Assembly (NCBI RefSeq): GCF_002979865.1
Contig: NZ_PCPZ01000002.1
Span: 496,001-560,000, forward strand
DNA from: Arthrobacter sp. MYb214
Lineage (GTDB): Bacteria > Actinomycetota > Actinomycetes > Actinomycetales > Micrococcaceae
Direction of reading: 5' to 3'
Length of the DNA stretch: 64,000 nucleotides
The translations under genes and the position numbers were made by a program. The stretch's first letter is position 1. Each line of letters starts with the position of its first letter. Positions 9,131 through 16,527 of this stretch are shown here, piece after piece. The notes under the pieces were generated by a model. That model was not told the DNA's origin, did no database searches, and saw only the letters and a program-made list of their open reading frames with translations.

Positions 9131-9157
9131 ATTCGGGGCAGGTTGCCCGACGGATTG
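9131..9157 (-). promoter_or_regulatory. Candidate SigK-dependent promoter for the fasciclin-sigK-rskA module
   Basis: On the minus strand the sequence reads CAATCC, 16 bases, CGAAT, with an extra C before each element (CCAATCC and CCGAAT). This closely matches the mycobacterial SigK consensus CCATCC/16-17/CGAAT. The -10 element is about 75 bases upstream of the fasciclin start, leaving room for a short leader. Confidence 0.7.
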
Positions 9158-9334
9158 GATTCTCTTGGAAATTTTTTTTCGTCTTGCTGGCAGGCCGTGA
9201 AGCTGCCGGATCCGCGGGCTGGCGGGCCCTGTCCCGGAGCATTGCCGGCTCATGGAAATAGGCTGCAAGTGGGATCTGCCACGCTTGGAACCAGCGACAG
9301 CCTTATTCTCCGCACAAGCCATATACTGGAAGGC

Positions 9335-10258
9335 GTGAGTAAAGCCGGGCAGAACACGCAAGAGCAGGCCTCAGGCCTCGTATTAGTCGACAAAGAGCAG
9401 GGAATGACCTCCCATGATGTGGTCGGTCGCATCCGCAGACTTGCAGGGACTCGGAAAGTCGGCCACGCCGGCACCCTGGACCCCATGGCCACCGGCGTGC
9501 TGGTTATCGGCGTGAACAAGGCAACCCGGCTGCTGACCTACATCGTCGGCCACGACAAGACCTACACCGCCACCATCCGGCTGGGGCAGAACACCGTCAC
9601 GGACGATGCCGAAGGCGAAATCATTTCCGAGCGCATCGCCGCGGCGGTCAGCGACGAAGACATCGAGCGCGAGATCGCCCAGCTGCGCGGAGACATCGAG
9701 CAGATCCCGAGCTCGGTCTCGGCCATCAAGGTCGATGGCAAGCGTTCCTACGCTCGCGTGCGCGCTGGCGAACAGGTAGAACTCAAGGCCCGCCCGGTCA
9801 CCATTTCGCGGTTCGAGATCCATGAGGTGCGCCGCGAAAACGGCGGCAAGATCCTCGACGTCGACGTCACGGTATCGTGCTCTTCTGGAACCTACATCCG
9901 GGCGTTGGCCCGCGACCTGGGCGAAGCATTGAACGTTGGCGGGCACCTGACGGCGCTGCGCCGTACCGAGGTGGGCCCATACAAGATCGAGCTCACCCGC
10001 ACCCTGGAGCAGCTGGCCGGGGAATTCGAGATTCTCCCAATCGAAAAGGCTGCTGCCGCGCTGTTCCCGAACCGCACGGTCAGCGTCGACGAAGCCGTGG
10101 AATTGTCTTTCGGCCGCACCATCCCCGCCTCGCATCTGGGCATGGACATTGCCGAAGGCCAGACCGTTGCGGCTTTCGCTCCCAATGGCGTGCTGGTCGC
10201 ACTGCTGGAAGACAAGGGCGACAAGGCGCGTACGGCCTTGGTCTTCACCGCTAAGTAA
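9335..10258 (+). CDS. truB: tRNA pseudouridine(55) synthase
   Basis: TruB converts U55 in the T-loop of tRNAs to pseudouridine. The frame is open far upstream, but that part is the antisense of the fasciclin gene; the protein proper begins at GTG 9335 (307 residues), with GGAAGG very close to the start codon. The conserved core GLVLVDKEQGMTSHDVV and GHAGTLDPMATGVLV (catalytic Asp within the LD pair) are intact, followed by RLLTYIVGHDKTYTATI and the SCSSGTYIRALARDLG motif. The C-terminal 70 residues form the extra actinobacterial TruB domain. It continues the conserved rbfA-truB-ribF-rpsO order after the SigK insertion. Confidence 0.95.
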   Translation: MSKAGQNTQEQASGLVLVDKEQGMTSHDVVGRIRRLAGTRKVGHAGTLDPMATGVLVIGVNKATRLLTYIVGHDKTYTATIRLGQNTVTDDAEGEIISERIAAAVSDEDIEREIAQLRGDIEQIPSSVSAIKVDGKRSYARVRAGEQVELKARPVTISRFEIHEVRRENGGKILDVDVTVSCSSGTYIRALARDLGEALNVGGHLTALRRTEVGPYKIELTRTLEQLAGEFEILPIEKAAAALFPNRTVSVDEAVELSFGRTIPASHLGMDIAEGQTVAAFAPNGVLVALLEDKGDKARTALVFTAK

Positions 10259-10275
10259 TCCCGAAAGGAACTGGC

Positions 10276-10638
10276 TTGATTGCCGTCAATGGATTCTTCA
10301 TCGCCGGAGCGGTGGTCTGCGCACTGGCATTGCTGGTGGCAGTTATCGCAACCGCTATCCGCAAGCACCCGGATGACTGGGCGCTGATCGGTGCGGTGGC
10401 CACCGAGCTTTTCCTGATTGCCTACGGCATCGCGGCCGCGATCCGCCAGGTCGGGGGAAATGCGGTGCAAGGCGACCCGGTGGAATTCTGGGGCTACTTC
10501 ATCACAGCGCTGATCATGCCGCCGGTGGCCTTCTTCTGGGCGATCAGCGAGAAGAGCCGTTGGTCCAACGCCGTGCTGGCCGCGTCGGCCGCCGTCACCT
10601 TCGTAATGGTGTTCCGCATGGAACAGATCTGGCAGTAG
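10276..10638 (+). CDS. Small four-helix membrane protein, function unknown
   Basis: Starts at TTG 10276, seven bases after a good GAAAGGA site; no ATG/GTG alternative fits as well. The 120-residue product is almost entirely four hydrophobic segments (about 3-25, 33-53, 70-90, 97-113), joined by short charged loops such as IRKHPDDW. It sits 17 bases after truB and 10 bases before another membrane protein gene, so all three are probably co-transcribed. Proteins of this type are common between truB and ribF in Arthrobacter-like genomes; no activity is assigned. Confidence 0.75.
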   Translation: MIAVNGFFIAGAVVCALALLVAVIATAIRKHPDDWALIGAVATELFLIAYGIAAAIRQVGGNAVQGDPVEFWGYFITALIMPPVAFFWAISEKSRWSNAVLAASAAVTFVMVFRMEQIWQ

Positions 10639-10648
10639 GAGTACTCAC

Positions 10649-11116
10649 ATGGGTGAAAAGCCGCGAAATTCGCGAATCATGCAGGCCGCTCAGGCGCGCA
10701 GCACCAATAAGGCCCCCAAGCCAAGCCGGTCCACCGGACTGGGCCGGGTGATCATTGCCGTGTACGGCATCCTCGCCCTGGCGGCGAGCGTGCGCGCGGT
10801 GTACCAGATCATGAGCAAATTCGACGAAGCGCCGATCGCCTACAGCCTGTCGCTGTTTTCTGGCCTGGTCTATATCCTTGCCACATTCTCGCTGTCTTCA
10901 GCCAAGCGTGGTGCCTGGCTGGTTTCGCTCTGGGCGGTAGCCGTTGAATTGGCAGGCGTGATCGTGGTCGGCATCTTGTCGCTGACCCACCCCGAAGACT
11001 TCGCCCATCCGTCGGTGTGGAGCGGTTTCGGCGAAGGATACGGCTACGTTCCACTGGTGCTGCCGATTGTCGGCTTGTGGTGGCTGTACCGTAACCGTAA
11101 TGAGCGTCACGCCTAA
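10649..11116 (+). CDS. Membrane protein, function unknown
   Basis: ATG 10649 is preceded by TAGGAG, in which the stop codon of the upstream gene forms part of the ribosome binding site, so the two genes are coupled. The 155-residue product has a basic N-terminal segment (MGEKPRNSRIMQAAQARS) followed by four predicted membrane helices (about 33-52, 65-85, 90-110, 130-147). It resembles the integral membrane proteins often annotated beside ribF in Micrococcales. No catalytic motif was seen. Confidence 0.75.
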   Translation: MGEKPRNSRIMQAAQARSTNKAPKPSRSTGLGRVIIAVYGILALAASVRAVYQIMSKFDEAPIAYSLSLFSGLVYILATFSLSSAKRGAWLVSLWAVAVELAGVIVVGILSLTHPEDFAHPSVWSGFGEGYGYVPLVLPIVGLWWLYRNRNERHA

Positions 11117-11180
11117 AGACGTGCAAGAATTACCACGGTGGGTTTTCCATCCACCGCAGCAGAATTTCTGAAGGAGCAAA

Positions 11181-12134
11181 GTGCACTATTGGAAGGGCTT
11201 GGATGCCGTCCCCGCGGATATGGCTCCCACTGTCGTGACCATTGGCAACTTTGATGGTGTCCACCTGGGCCATTGCGAGGTGCTGGATGCAGCTGTCGCG
11301 CAGGCCAAAGCACGCTCGGCTCAATCGGTAGCGATCACTTTCGACCCGCACCCGGCGCTGGTGCACCGTCCCGATGATGCTCCTGAATTGATCATGGGTC
11401 TGGCTGACCGCGTGGACACCTTGGCCAGCGTTGGCCTGGATGCCACGCTGATGATCCACTACACCCTGGAATTCGCGGACCAGAGCGCTGAAGAGTTCGT
11501 TCGCTCCATCATCGTAGAGAAGCTGAATGCCGTGGCCGTTGTGGTCGGGCATGATGTGCGTTTTGGCCGCGGCAATTCCGGGGACTTCAGCTACATGCAG
11601 GAACTGGGCACCAAATACGGTTTTGAAGTCATAGGTGTCGAAGACGTAGGGGACAAGCGCCGCTTGTCCTCGACCTGGGTCCGTGAAGAACTAGCCGCCG
11701 GCAATGTCGAAGCTGCCGCCGCGATCCTCGGCCGGCCGCATCGCATGCGCGGAGAAGTAGTCCATGGCCATGCCCGTGGACGCGAGCTGGGATTTCCCAC
11801 CGCGAATCTGGACACCGAAGCCACCGGCATCATCCCCGCCGATGGGGTCTATGCCGGCTGGGTGATCGACGAGGCCGAGGTGCGTTGGCCAGCAGCAATT
11901 TCCGTCGGGTCGAACCCCACCTTCGATGGCGTCTCCCGAGTGGTTGAAGCCCACGTGATTGACCGCCCCGAAGAAGGCGTGGAAGATTTCGATCTGTACG
12001 GACAGCAGATTGTCGTTGAGTTCATTTCCCACCTGCGTCCGATGGTTGCCTACCGCGGCATCGAAGCCCTCATTGAGCAGATGACCGAGGACGTTGACCA
12101 GGCCCGTGCGGTGCTGGCTATAGAACGCCACTAG
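11181..12134 (+). CDS. ribF: Bifunctional riboflavin kinase / FAD synthetase
   Basis: The 317-residue enzyme phosphorylates riboflavin to FMN and adenylates FMN to FAD in the cytoplasm. GTG 11181 follows AAGGAG at 11171-11176. The N-terminal nucleotidyltransferase domain shows TIGNFDGVHLGH (about 15-26), FDPHPALV and STWVREELAAGNVE. The C-terminal kinase domain begins about residue 185 with GHARGRELGFPTANL, PADGVYAGWV and NPTFDG. Length and domain order are standard. A small hairpin (11136-11156) lies in the 64-base gap before it. Confidence 0.96.
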   Translation: MHYWKGLDAVPADMAPTVVTIGNFDGVHLGHCEVLDAAVAQAKARSAQSVAITFDPHPALVHRPDDAPELIMGLADRVDTLASVGLDATLMIHYTLEFADQSAEEFVRSIIVEKLNAVAVVVGHDVRFGRGNSGDFSYMQELGTKYGFEVIGVEDVGDKRRLSSTWVREELAAGNVEAAAAILGRPHRMRGEVVHGHARGRELGFPTANLDTEATGIIPADGVYAGWVIDEAEVRWPAAISVGSNPTFDGVSRVVEAHVIDRPEEGVEDFDLYGQQIVVEFISHLRPMVAYRGIEALIEQMTEDVDQARAVLAIERH

Positions 12135-12139
12135 GAATC

Positions 12140-12925
12140 ATGGCTGAGATACCATCATTGCCGCAGCGGGCCTTCGTCGTGGGCGCCCAGCGCCGCGATG
12201 AATTAGCTTCCGCTTTCCAAGCCGATGCCGAAAGCTACGACAAGATCCGTCCTTCCTATCCGCAGGAAGCCTTGGAATTCACGCTGCAGCACCGACCGGT
12301 GAGTGCCATTGACATCGGCTGCGGTTCGGGGATCTTCACCGAACAGCTCATCCGTGCAGGCCTGGAAGTCAGGGCCGTAGACCCATCGGCAGAAATGCTC
12401 TCGGTCCTGTCCAAGCGGCTGCCGGCGATCGAGGTAACCTGCGCCGCAGGTGAAGCGACCGGCTTGGAGGCTGATAGCGCTGGCCTGGTGACCTATGCCC
12501 AGGCATGGCACTGGGTGGACCACCCTCAAGCCAGTGCCGAAGCGGCCCGATTGCTCCATGATGGCGGTTGGCTCACCCTGCTGTGGAATCAGCTGGATGT
12601 CGCCATTCCCTGGGTTCACCGCTTGGCACGCATCATGCATGCCGGCGATGTGCACCGGCCGGAGCTGGAGCCGCCGTTGGGACCCCAGTTCCAGAAGCCG
12701 GAGCATGGCATCTGGCATTGGTCCATGGAACTGGATTTCCACGAGATCGTCGAGCTGACCAAATCCCGCAGCTACTACCGCAAGTCTTCAGAAACTACCC
12801 GCGCCAAGGTGGAAGCGAACTTGGCCTGGTATTGGCAGGAGCATCTGGGGCACGAGCAGGACGCAAAGGTGCAGGTGCCCTATCTCACCCATGCCTGGAG
12901 GTCCCGCCGGCGCACCCGTCGGTGA
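12140..12925 (+). CDS. Class I SAM-dependent methyltransferase
   Basis: The 261-residue protein starts at ATG 12140, five bases after ribF. Motif I of the Rossmann-type fold is AIDIGCGSGIFTEQL (about 55-69), the acidic end of strand 2 is VRAVDPSAEML, and YAQAWHWVDHPQA corresponds to the post-II/III region. It belongs to the group of small-molecule methyltransferases related to trans-aconitate methyltransferase (the AQAWHW segment is typical). The substrate cannot be read from the sequence. Confidence 0.85.
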   Translation: MAEIPSLPQRAFVVGAQRRDELASAFQADAESYDKIRPSYPQEALEFTLQHRPVSAIDIGCGSGIFTEQLIRAGLEVRAVDPSAEMLSVLSKRLPAIEVTCAAGEATGLEADSAGLVTYAQAWHWVDHPQASAEAARLLHDGGWLTLLWNQLDVAIPWVHRLARIMHAGDVHRPELEPPLGPQFQKPEHGIWHWSMELDFHEIVELTKSRSYYRKSSETTRAKVEANLAWYWQEHLGHEQDAKVQVPYLTHAWRSRRRTRR

Positions 12926-13032
12926 TATGATTGACGATGGTTCTCGCTGCAGTCCGCGGTTGCGAGTTTCCGCCGTGAGCGTCTCGACGTTCGCACCGAC
13001 TTATGAACGCGGTCCAACTCTAGGAGTTTGTT
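12926..13032 (+). promoter_or_regulatory. Candidate promoter and structured leader of rpsO
   Basis: A TATGAT hexamer lies at 12926-12931, just after the methyltransferase stop, without a clear -35 element. The leader contains a CTCGC/GCGAG hairpin (about 12943-12967) and a second weaker stem before TAGGAG and the ATG. Ribosomal protein S15 autoregulates its mRNA through leader structures in several phyla, including Actinobacteria. This assignment rests on position and folding potential only. Confidence 0.4.
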
Positions 13033-13302
13033 ATGGCATTGGATGCCACTATCAAGAACGAAATCATCAAGGCTTACGCTACCCACGAGGGTGACACCGG
13101 TTCGCCTGAGGTTCAGATTGCCGTCATGTCCCGCCGTATTTCGGACCTGACCGAGCACCTGAAGATGCACAAGCATGATCACCACACCCGCCGTGGCCTG
13201 ATGGCTCTGGTTGGTCGTCGTCGTCGTATGCTCGGCTACCTGAAGAACACCGACATCGAGCGTTACCGTTCGCTGATCGAGCGTCTGGGCCTGCGCAAGT
13301 AG
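13033..13302 (+). CDS. rpsO: 30S ribosomal protein S15
   Basis: The 89-residue protein matches S15 along its whole length, with the signature [17 protein letters not shown] (about 21-37), the helical [15 protein letters not shown] and the closing [14 protein letters not shown]...[14 protein letters not shown]15 binds 16S rRNA helices 20-22 early in 30S assembly. A strong TAGGAG precedes the ATG. In many bacteria pnp follows immediately; here pnp is 36.8 kb further on. Confidence 0.98.
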   Translation: MALDATIKNEIIKAYATHEGDTGSPEVQIAVMSRRISDLTEHLKMHKHDHHTRRGLMALVGRRRRMLGYLKNTDIERYRSLIERLGLRK

Positions 13303-13325
13303 TCCTCTGCTTCAGAGCAAGAAAT

Positions 13326-13358
13326 TCCCCGTCTCCGCTTCAGGAGTCGGGGATTTTT
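13326..13358 (+). terminator. Intrinsic terminator of rpsO
   Basis: TCCCCGTCTCC (13326-13336) pairs with GGAGTCGGGGA (13343-13353) with one internal mismatch and is followed by a run of T. It ends the truB-ribF-rpsO transcription unit. Confidence 0.85.
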
Positions 13359-13766
13359 CTTTGCCTCCGGACCTTGGCAACGCCGCTCATGTGTTCGCGA
13401 TTTGCCGGCACGAATCAAGATCAGTAATCGACAGAGGCAAGAATCGGATGAATTCCTGCTCTCCCAGGCTCATCCCGCAGGCAAGCACATGACGGAACAG
13501 GCGTCGGAGAGGCCTTGGACGCTCCCGCTAACGTTTCCCCGGATTAAATTCCGCCCCGAATATCTCGGTATCTGACCTTCCTGTGGAGCCACATACCGTT
13601 GGGCTAAGGCTAATGAGCCATCCGCGACATCTTCCGAAACCTGAAGGTCACTTTGACCTCAGGTTTCTTCTCGTTTCTCCAGTTTTCCATGCCCTTTCCG
13701 AGGCGCCGCCCAAGTGGTTGCATGGCTACCAAGCACGGAAAAAGCGCGAAATAGAGGGGAACAGGG
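13359..13766 (+). promoter_or_regulatory. Leader region of the sulfonate-transport operon with possible attenuator
   Basis: There is no convincing gene in these 408 bases. Near the middle, AAACCTGAAGGTCA (13637-13650) pairs with TGACCTCAGGTTT (13654-13666) with one bulged base, and a T-rich tail (CTTCTCGTTT) follows: an intrinsic terminator placed 100 bases before the next gene. An upstream segment TGACCTTC (13573-13580) is an exact complement of GAAGGTCA (13643-13650) in the terminator's left arm and could form an antiterminator. A GGCT/AGCC stem lies between them. No known SAM or other riboswitch consensus was recognised. Confidence 0.5.
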
Positions 13767-14804
13767 ATGAATAATTTCAAACGGTTGAACTTTCGAAGCA
13801 TGGGCACGGCGGCGGGGCTGACGGCAGCAGCGTTCTTTTTAGCCTCATGCACTGCGTCAGCTCACGGCACGGATCTTGAGAACCCTGACGGCACAATAAC
13901 CGTCCGCTACGAAGGAAGCGCCAATACCGTGATCCTTCCGGAGCTGGCTGAAGACCTGGGCTACCTTGACGGTGTGTCCTTGGAATGGGTTGGCAACAAC
14001 TCCAGCGGGCCCTCGGCGATCCAGAACACAGCCACCGGCGCCACCGAGATCGGCAGCGCGTTCTCCGGAGCAGTGGTGAAGCTGCAGGAAGCTGGATCGC
14101 CTGTCACCGCGGTGGTCTCATCCTATGGTTCCAATGCAGACTACTTTGTCGGGTTCTACACGAGCGAAGACAGCGGCATCAAAGAACCGAGGGACCTCAT
14201 TGGCAAGACAATTGCAGTCAATACTTTGGGCGCTCATTCCGAAGCGGTCGTTAGCAGCTATCTGAAATCCGAAGGCCTGACGCCGCAAGAGATCGAGCAG
14301 GTGCAGCTGGTCGTATTGCCACCTACCGACACCGCACAAGCCGTTCGCACCCATCAGGTCGACGTTGGCGCTCTTTCCGGGGCTTCCCAAGTGCATGCGG
14401 TGAAGCTAGGCGGCTTGCGAGAAGTTTTCAGGGACACGCAAGTCTTCAGCAACTTTGATGCCGGAGAGTACGTCCTTCGGGATGATTTCATCGCTCAATA
14501 CCCTGAAGCAGCGCATTCCCTGGCCACTGGCATTGCCAAAGCAGCGGACTGGGCTTCGACGCATCCGCGCGAAGAGGTCATCAAGAGATTCACCGCAATC
14601 GTTGAATCCAGGGATCGCGGAGACGACGTTGAAGCCCTGCAGTACTTCAACGGCTATGGCTTGGGCGAACACGCAGCCATCGAAGATGAGGACTTCAGCA
14701 GATGGGCGCAATGGCTCAACGACGCGGGGATTCTCGAAGGAGAAATCACCCCCAGCGAGTACTACACCAACGAATTCAACGACCTCGCAAACGAAGGGCA
14801 GTAA
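13767..14804 (+). CDS. Sulfonate/nitrate-type ABC transporter substrate-binding lipoprotein (SsuA-like)
   Basis: The 345-residue protein starts at ATG 13767 after AGGGG. It has a lipoprotein signal with lipobox LASC (acylated Cys at about 29) and a NMT1/SsuA-type periplasmic-binding fold: ITVRYEGSANTVILPELAEDLGY, AVVSSYGSNADYFVGF, DLIGKTIAVNTLGAHSEAVV and a middle LVVLPPTDTAQAV stretch. Such proteins bind sulfonates, taurine, nitrate or pyrimidine precursors outside the membrane. The operon partner is a DszA/NtaA-type monooxygenase, which points to an organosulfur or amine-type ligand. It is the first of four genes read in one direction. Confidence 0.88.
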   Translation: MNNFKRLNFRSMGTAAGLTAAAFFLASCTASAHGTDLENPDGTITVRYEGSANTVILPELAEDLGYLDGVSLEWVGNNSSGPSAIQNTATGATEIGSAFSGAVVKLQEAGSPVTAVVSSYGSNADYFVGFYTSEDSGIKEPRDLIGKTIAVNTLGAHSEAVVSSYLKSEGLTPQEIEQVQLVVLPPTDTAQAVRTHQVDVGALSGASQVHAVKLGGLREVFRDTQVFSNFDAGEYVLRDDFIAQYPEAAHSLATGIAKAADWASTHPREEVIKRFTAIVESRDRGDDVEALQYFNGYGLGEHAAIEDEDFSRWAQWLNDAGILEGEITPSEYYTNEFNDLANEGQ

Positions 14805-14810
14805 TCGCGC

Positions 14811-15659
14811 ATGTCTACCATTGAGATCAAGAACTTGGGCAAGAAATTCCTCCGCTCCGGATCAAGTGAAGATACTGCCGTCACGGCCATTGAATCACTG
14901 GATCTCCGGATCCAGGACGGAGAATTCTTCACCCTTGTCGGCCCCAGCGGATGCGGCAAATCCACTCTTCTGGATATCTTGGCCGGGTTGGCCGCGCCAA
15001 CTTCGGGCGAAGTTCTCGTTGATGGCGAGCCGGTCTCCGGTCCCAGCCTGGAACGTTCAGTAGTCTTCCAGCAATACGCGCTCTTCCCATGGCTCACGGC
15101 AGTGGCCAATGTCGAGGTGGGGCTGGAGAGCCAGGCCCGTCGCGGTCGGGGACTGGACAAATCGGGAAGGCGGATCCGCGCTAACGAATATCTGCGACTC
15201 GTTGGCCTGCAGGGTGTGGAAGACAAGTACCCCCACGAACTATCCGGCGGCATGCGTCAACGCGTGGCCATAGCCCGTGCCTTGGCCCATGAACCCAAGG
15301 TGCTGCTGATGGATGAGCCGTTCGCCGCCCTGGATGCCCAAACACGCGAACAACTCCAGGACTTGCTGCTAGATATCTGGAGTCGCACCCGAACCACGAT
15401 TGTCTTCATTACGCACGGCATAGAAGAAGCCGTGTACCTGGGGCAGCGGGTAGCGGTGATGTCCTCCAAACCCGGACGAATCAAGGAGATCATCAACATT
15501 GAACTCGACGGGCGCCACAGTGTTGATGACATCCGCTCGGCTCCCCAATTCAGCGATTACCGCCATCGCATCTGGACGCTGCTTCACGAGTCCGCTCCCA
15601 GTGCCGGCAAATCGCCGGTGAGCCACAAGTCGCTCGTTTCTCCAGGAGTACCAGCATGA
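14811..15659 (+). CDS. ABC transporter ATP-binding protein (SsuB/TauB-like)
   Basis: The 282-residue ATPase has Walker A GPSGCGKST (44-52), Q-loop VVFQQYALFPW, signature LSGGMRQRVAIARAL, Walker B VLLMDEPFAALD and the switch His in VFITHGIEEAVYLG. The QQYALFPWLT sequence is characteristic of nitrate/sulfonate/taurine importers. It begins six bases after the binding-protein gene and overlaps the permease start by four bases (ATGA), so the three are an operon. Confidence 0.92.
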   Translation: MSTIEIKNLGKKFLRSGSSEDTAVTAIESLDLRIQDGEFFTLVGPSGCGKSTLLDILAGLAAPTSGEVLVDGEPVSGPSLERSVVFQQYALFPWLTAVANVEVGLESQARRGRGLDKSGRRIRANEYLRLVGLQGVEDKYPHELSGGMRQRVAIARALAHEPKVLLMDEPFAALDAQTREQLQDLLLDIWSRTRTTIVFITHGIEEAVYLGQRVAVMSSKPGRIKEIINIELDGRHSVDDIRSAPQFSDYRHRIWTLLHESAPSAGKSPVSHKSLVSPGVPA

Positions 15660-16498
15660 GCACCTTAGCCGTACCGGACCAGCGCCTGCAGGGCTCCACC
15701 GGGGAGTCAAACCGGCCTTCTCCTTTCCTGCGTTTGGCCGGAAGACTGCGGTCAACGCTGTACCGTTCGGGTGCGATCATCGGTTTTCTCCTGGTGTGGG
15801 AGCTTGTCCCGCAATTCGTCCTGGAACCATCATCCCGGGTCTTTCTTCCTCCCTTGCATGAAGTCCTGCAGGCACTGGGGAAGATGATTGCCTCAGGGGA
15901 TCTGGGCACGCACATCCTGGCAAGCCTAGGCCGGGCGGCCGTAGGATTCACGCTCGCTGTCCTCATCGGCGTGCCAGTCGGATTGGTCGTCGCGTGGTTC
16001 TCGAAAGTCGGCGATTTCCTCAACCCGTTGCTGGAGGTATTCCGAAATACCGCGGCCTTGGCGTTGCTTCCGGTCTTCACGCTCCTTCTCGGTATTGGCG
16101 AAGTATCCAAGGTATCGATTGTCGTCTACGCGGCGTTCTTCCCGGTGCTTCTCAACACCATCCTTGGAGCACGCAGCGTAGATCCCTTGCTGATCAGGGC
16201 GGCAAAAACCTTGGGGCTCACCAGCTACGAGATCTTCGCGAAAGTTGTCTTGCCCTCGTCCGTACCCATCATCTTCACCGGCGTCCGGATGGCAGGAACG
16301 TCATCCGTGCTGGTGCTCATCGCCGCCGAAATGATCGGCGCCAAGGCTGGACTGGGCTTCCTGATCACCAATTCGCAAGCCAGTTTCCTGATCCCGAAAA
16401 TGTACGCAGCCATACTCACTGTCGCCATCCTAGGCTTCACGGTCAACGCAGCACTTGTAGCGCTGGAGCGCCACTTCTCGCGCTGGGCTCGCGCCTAG
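15656..16498 (+). CDS. ABC transporter permease (SsuC/TauC-like)
   Basis: The 280-residue membrane protein shows about six transmembrane helices and the EAA-type loop AAKTLGLTSYEIFAKVVLPS that docks on the ATPase. It starts at the ATGA overlap with the ATPase gene. It belongs to the BPD_transp_1 family of NitT/TauT importers. Together with the two genes upstream it forms a complete importer. Confidence 0.92.
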   Translation: MSTLAVPDQRLQGSTGESNRPSPFLRLAGRLRSTLYRSGAIIGFLLVWELVPQFVLEPSSRVFLPPLHEVLQALGKMIASGDLGTHILASLGRAAVGFTLAVLIGVPVGLVVAWFSKVGDFLNPLLEVFRNTAALALLPVFTLLLGIGEVSKVSIVVYAAFFPVLLNTILGARSVDPLLIRAAKTLGLTSYEIFAKVVLPSSVPIIFTGVRMAGTSSVLVLIAAEMIGAKAGLGFLITNSQASFLIPKMYAAILTVAILGFTVNAALVALERHFSRWARA

Positions 16499-16527
16499 AC
16501 AATCTTCCTACCGAAGGGACTACAACC

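Noticed and set aside
13359-13766. SAM-type riboswitch upstream of the sulfur operon
   Set aside because: The conserved SAM-I/SAM-IV core was not found; only the generic terminator/antiterminator pairing is supported.
13583-13774. 63-codon plus-strand frame upstream of the sulfonate binding-protein gene
   Set aside because: It covers the attenuator hairpin and overlaps the next start; no domain or initiation signal.
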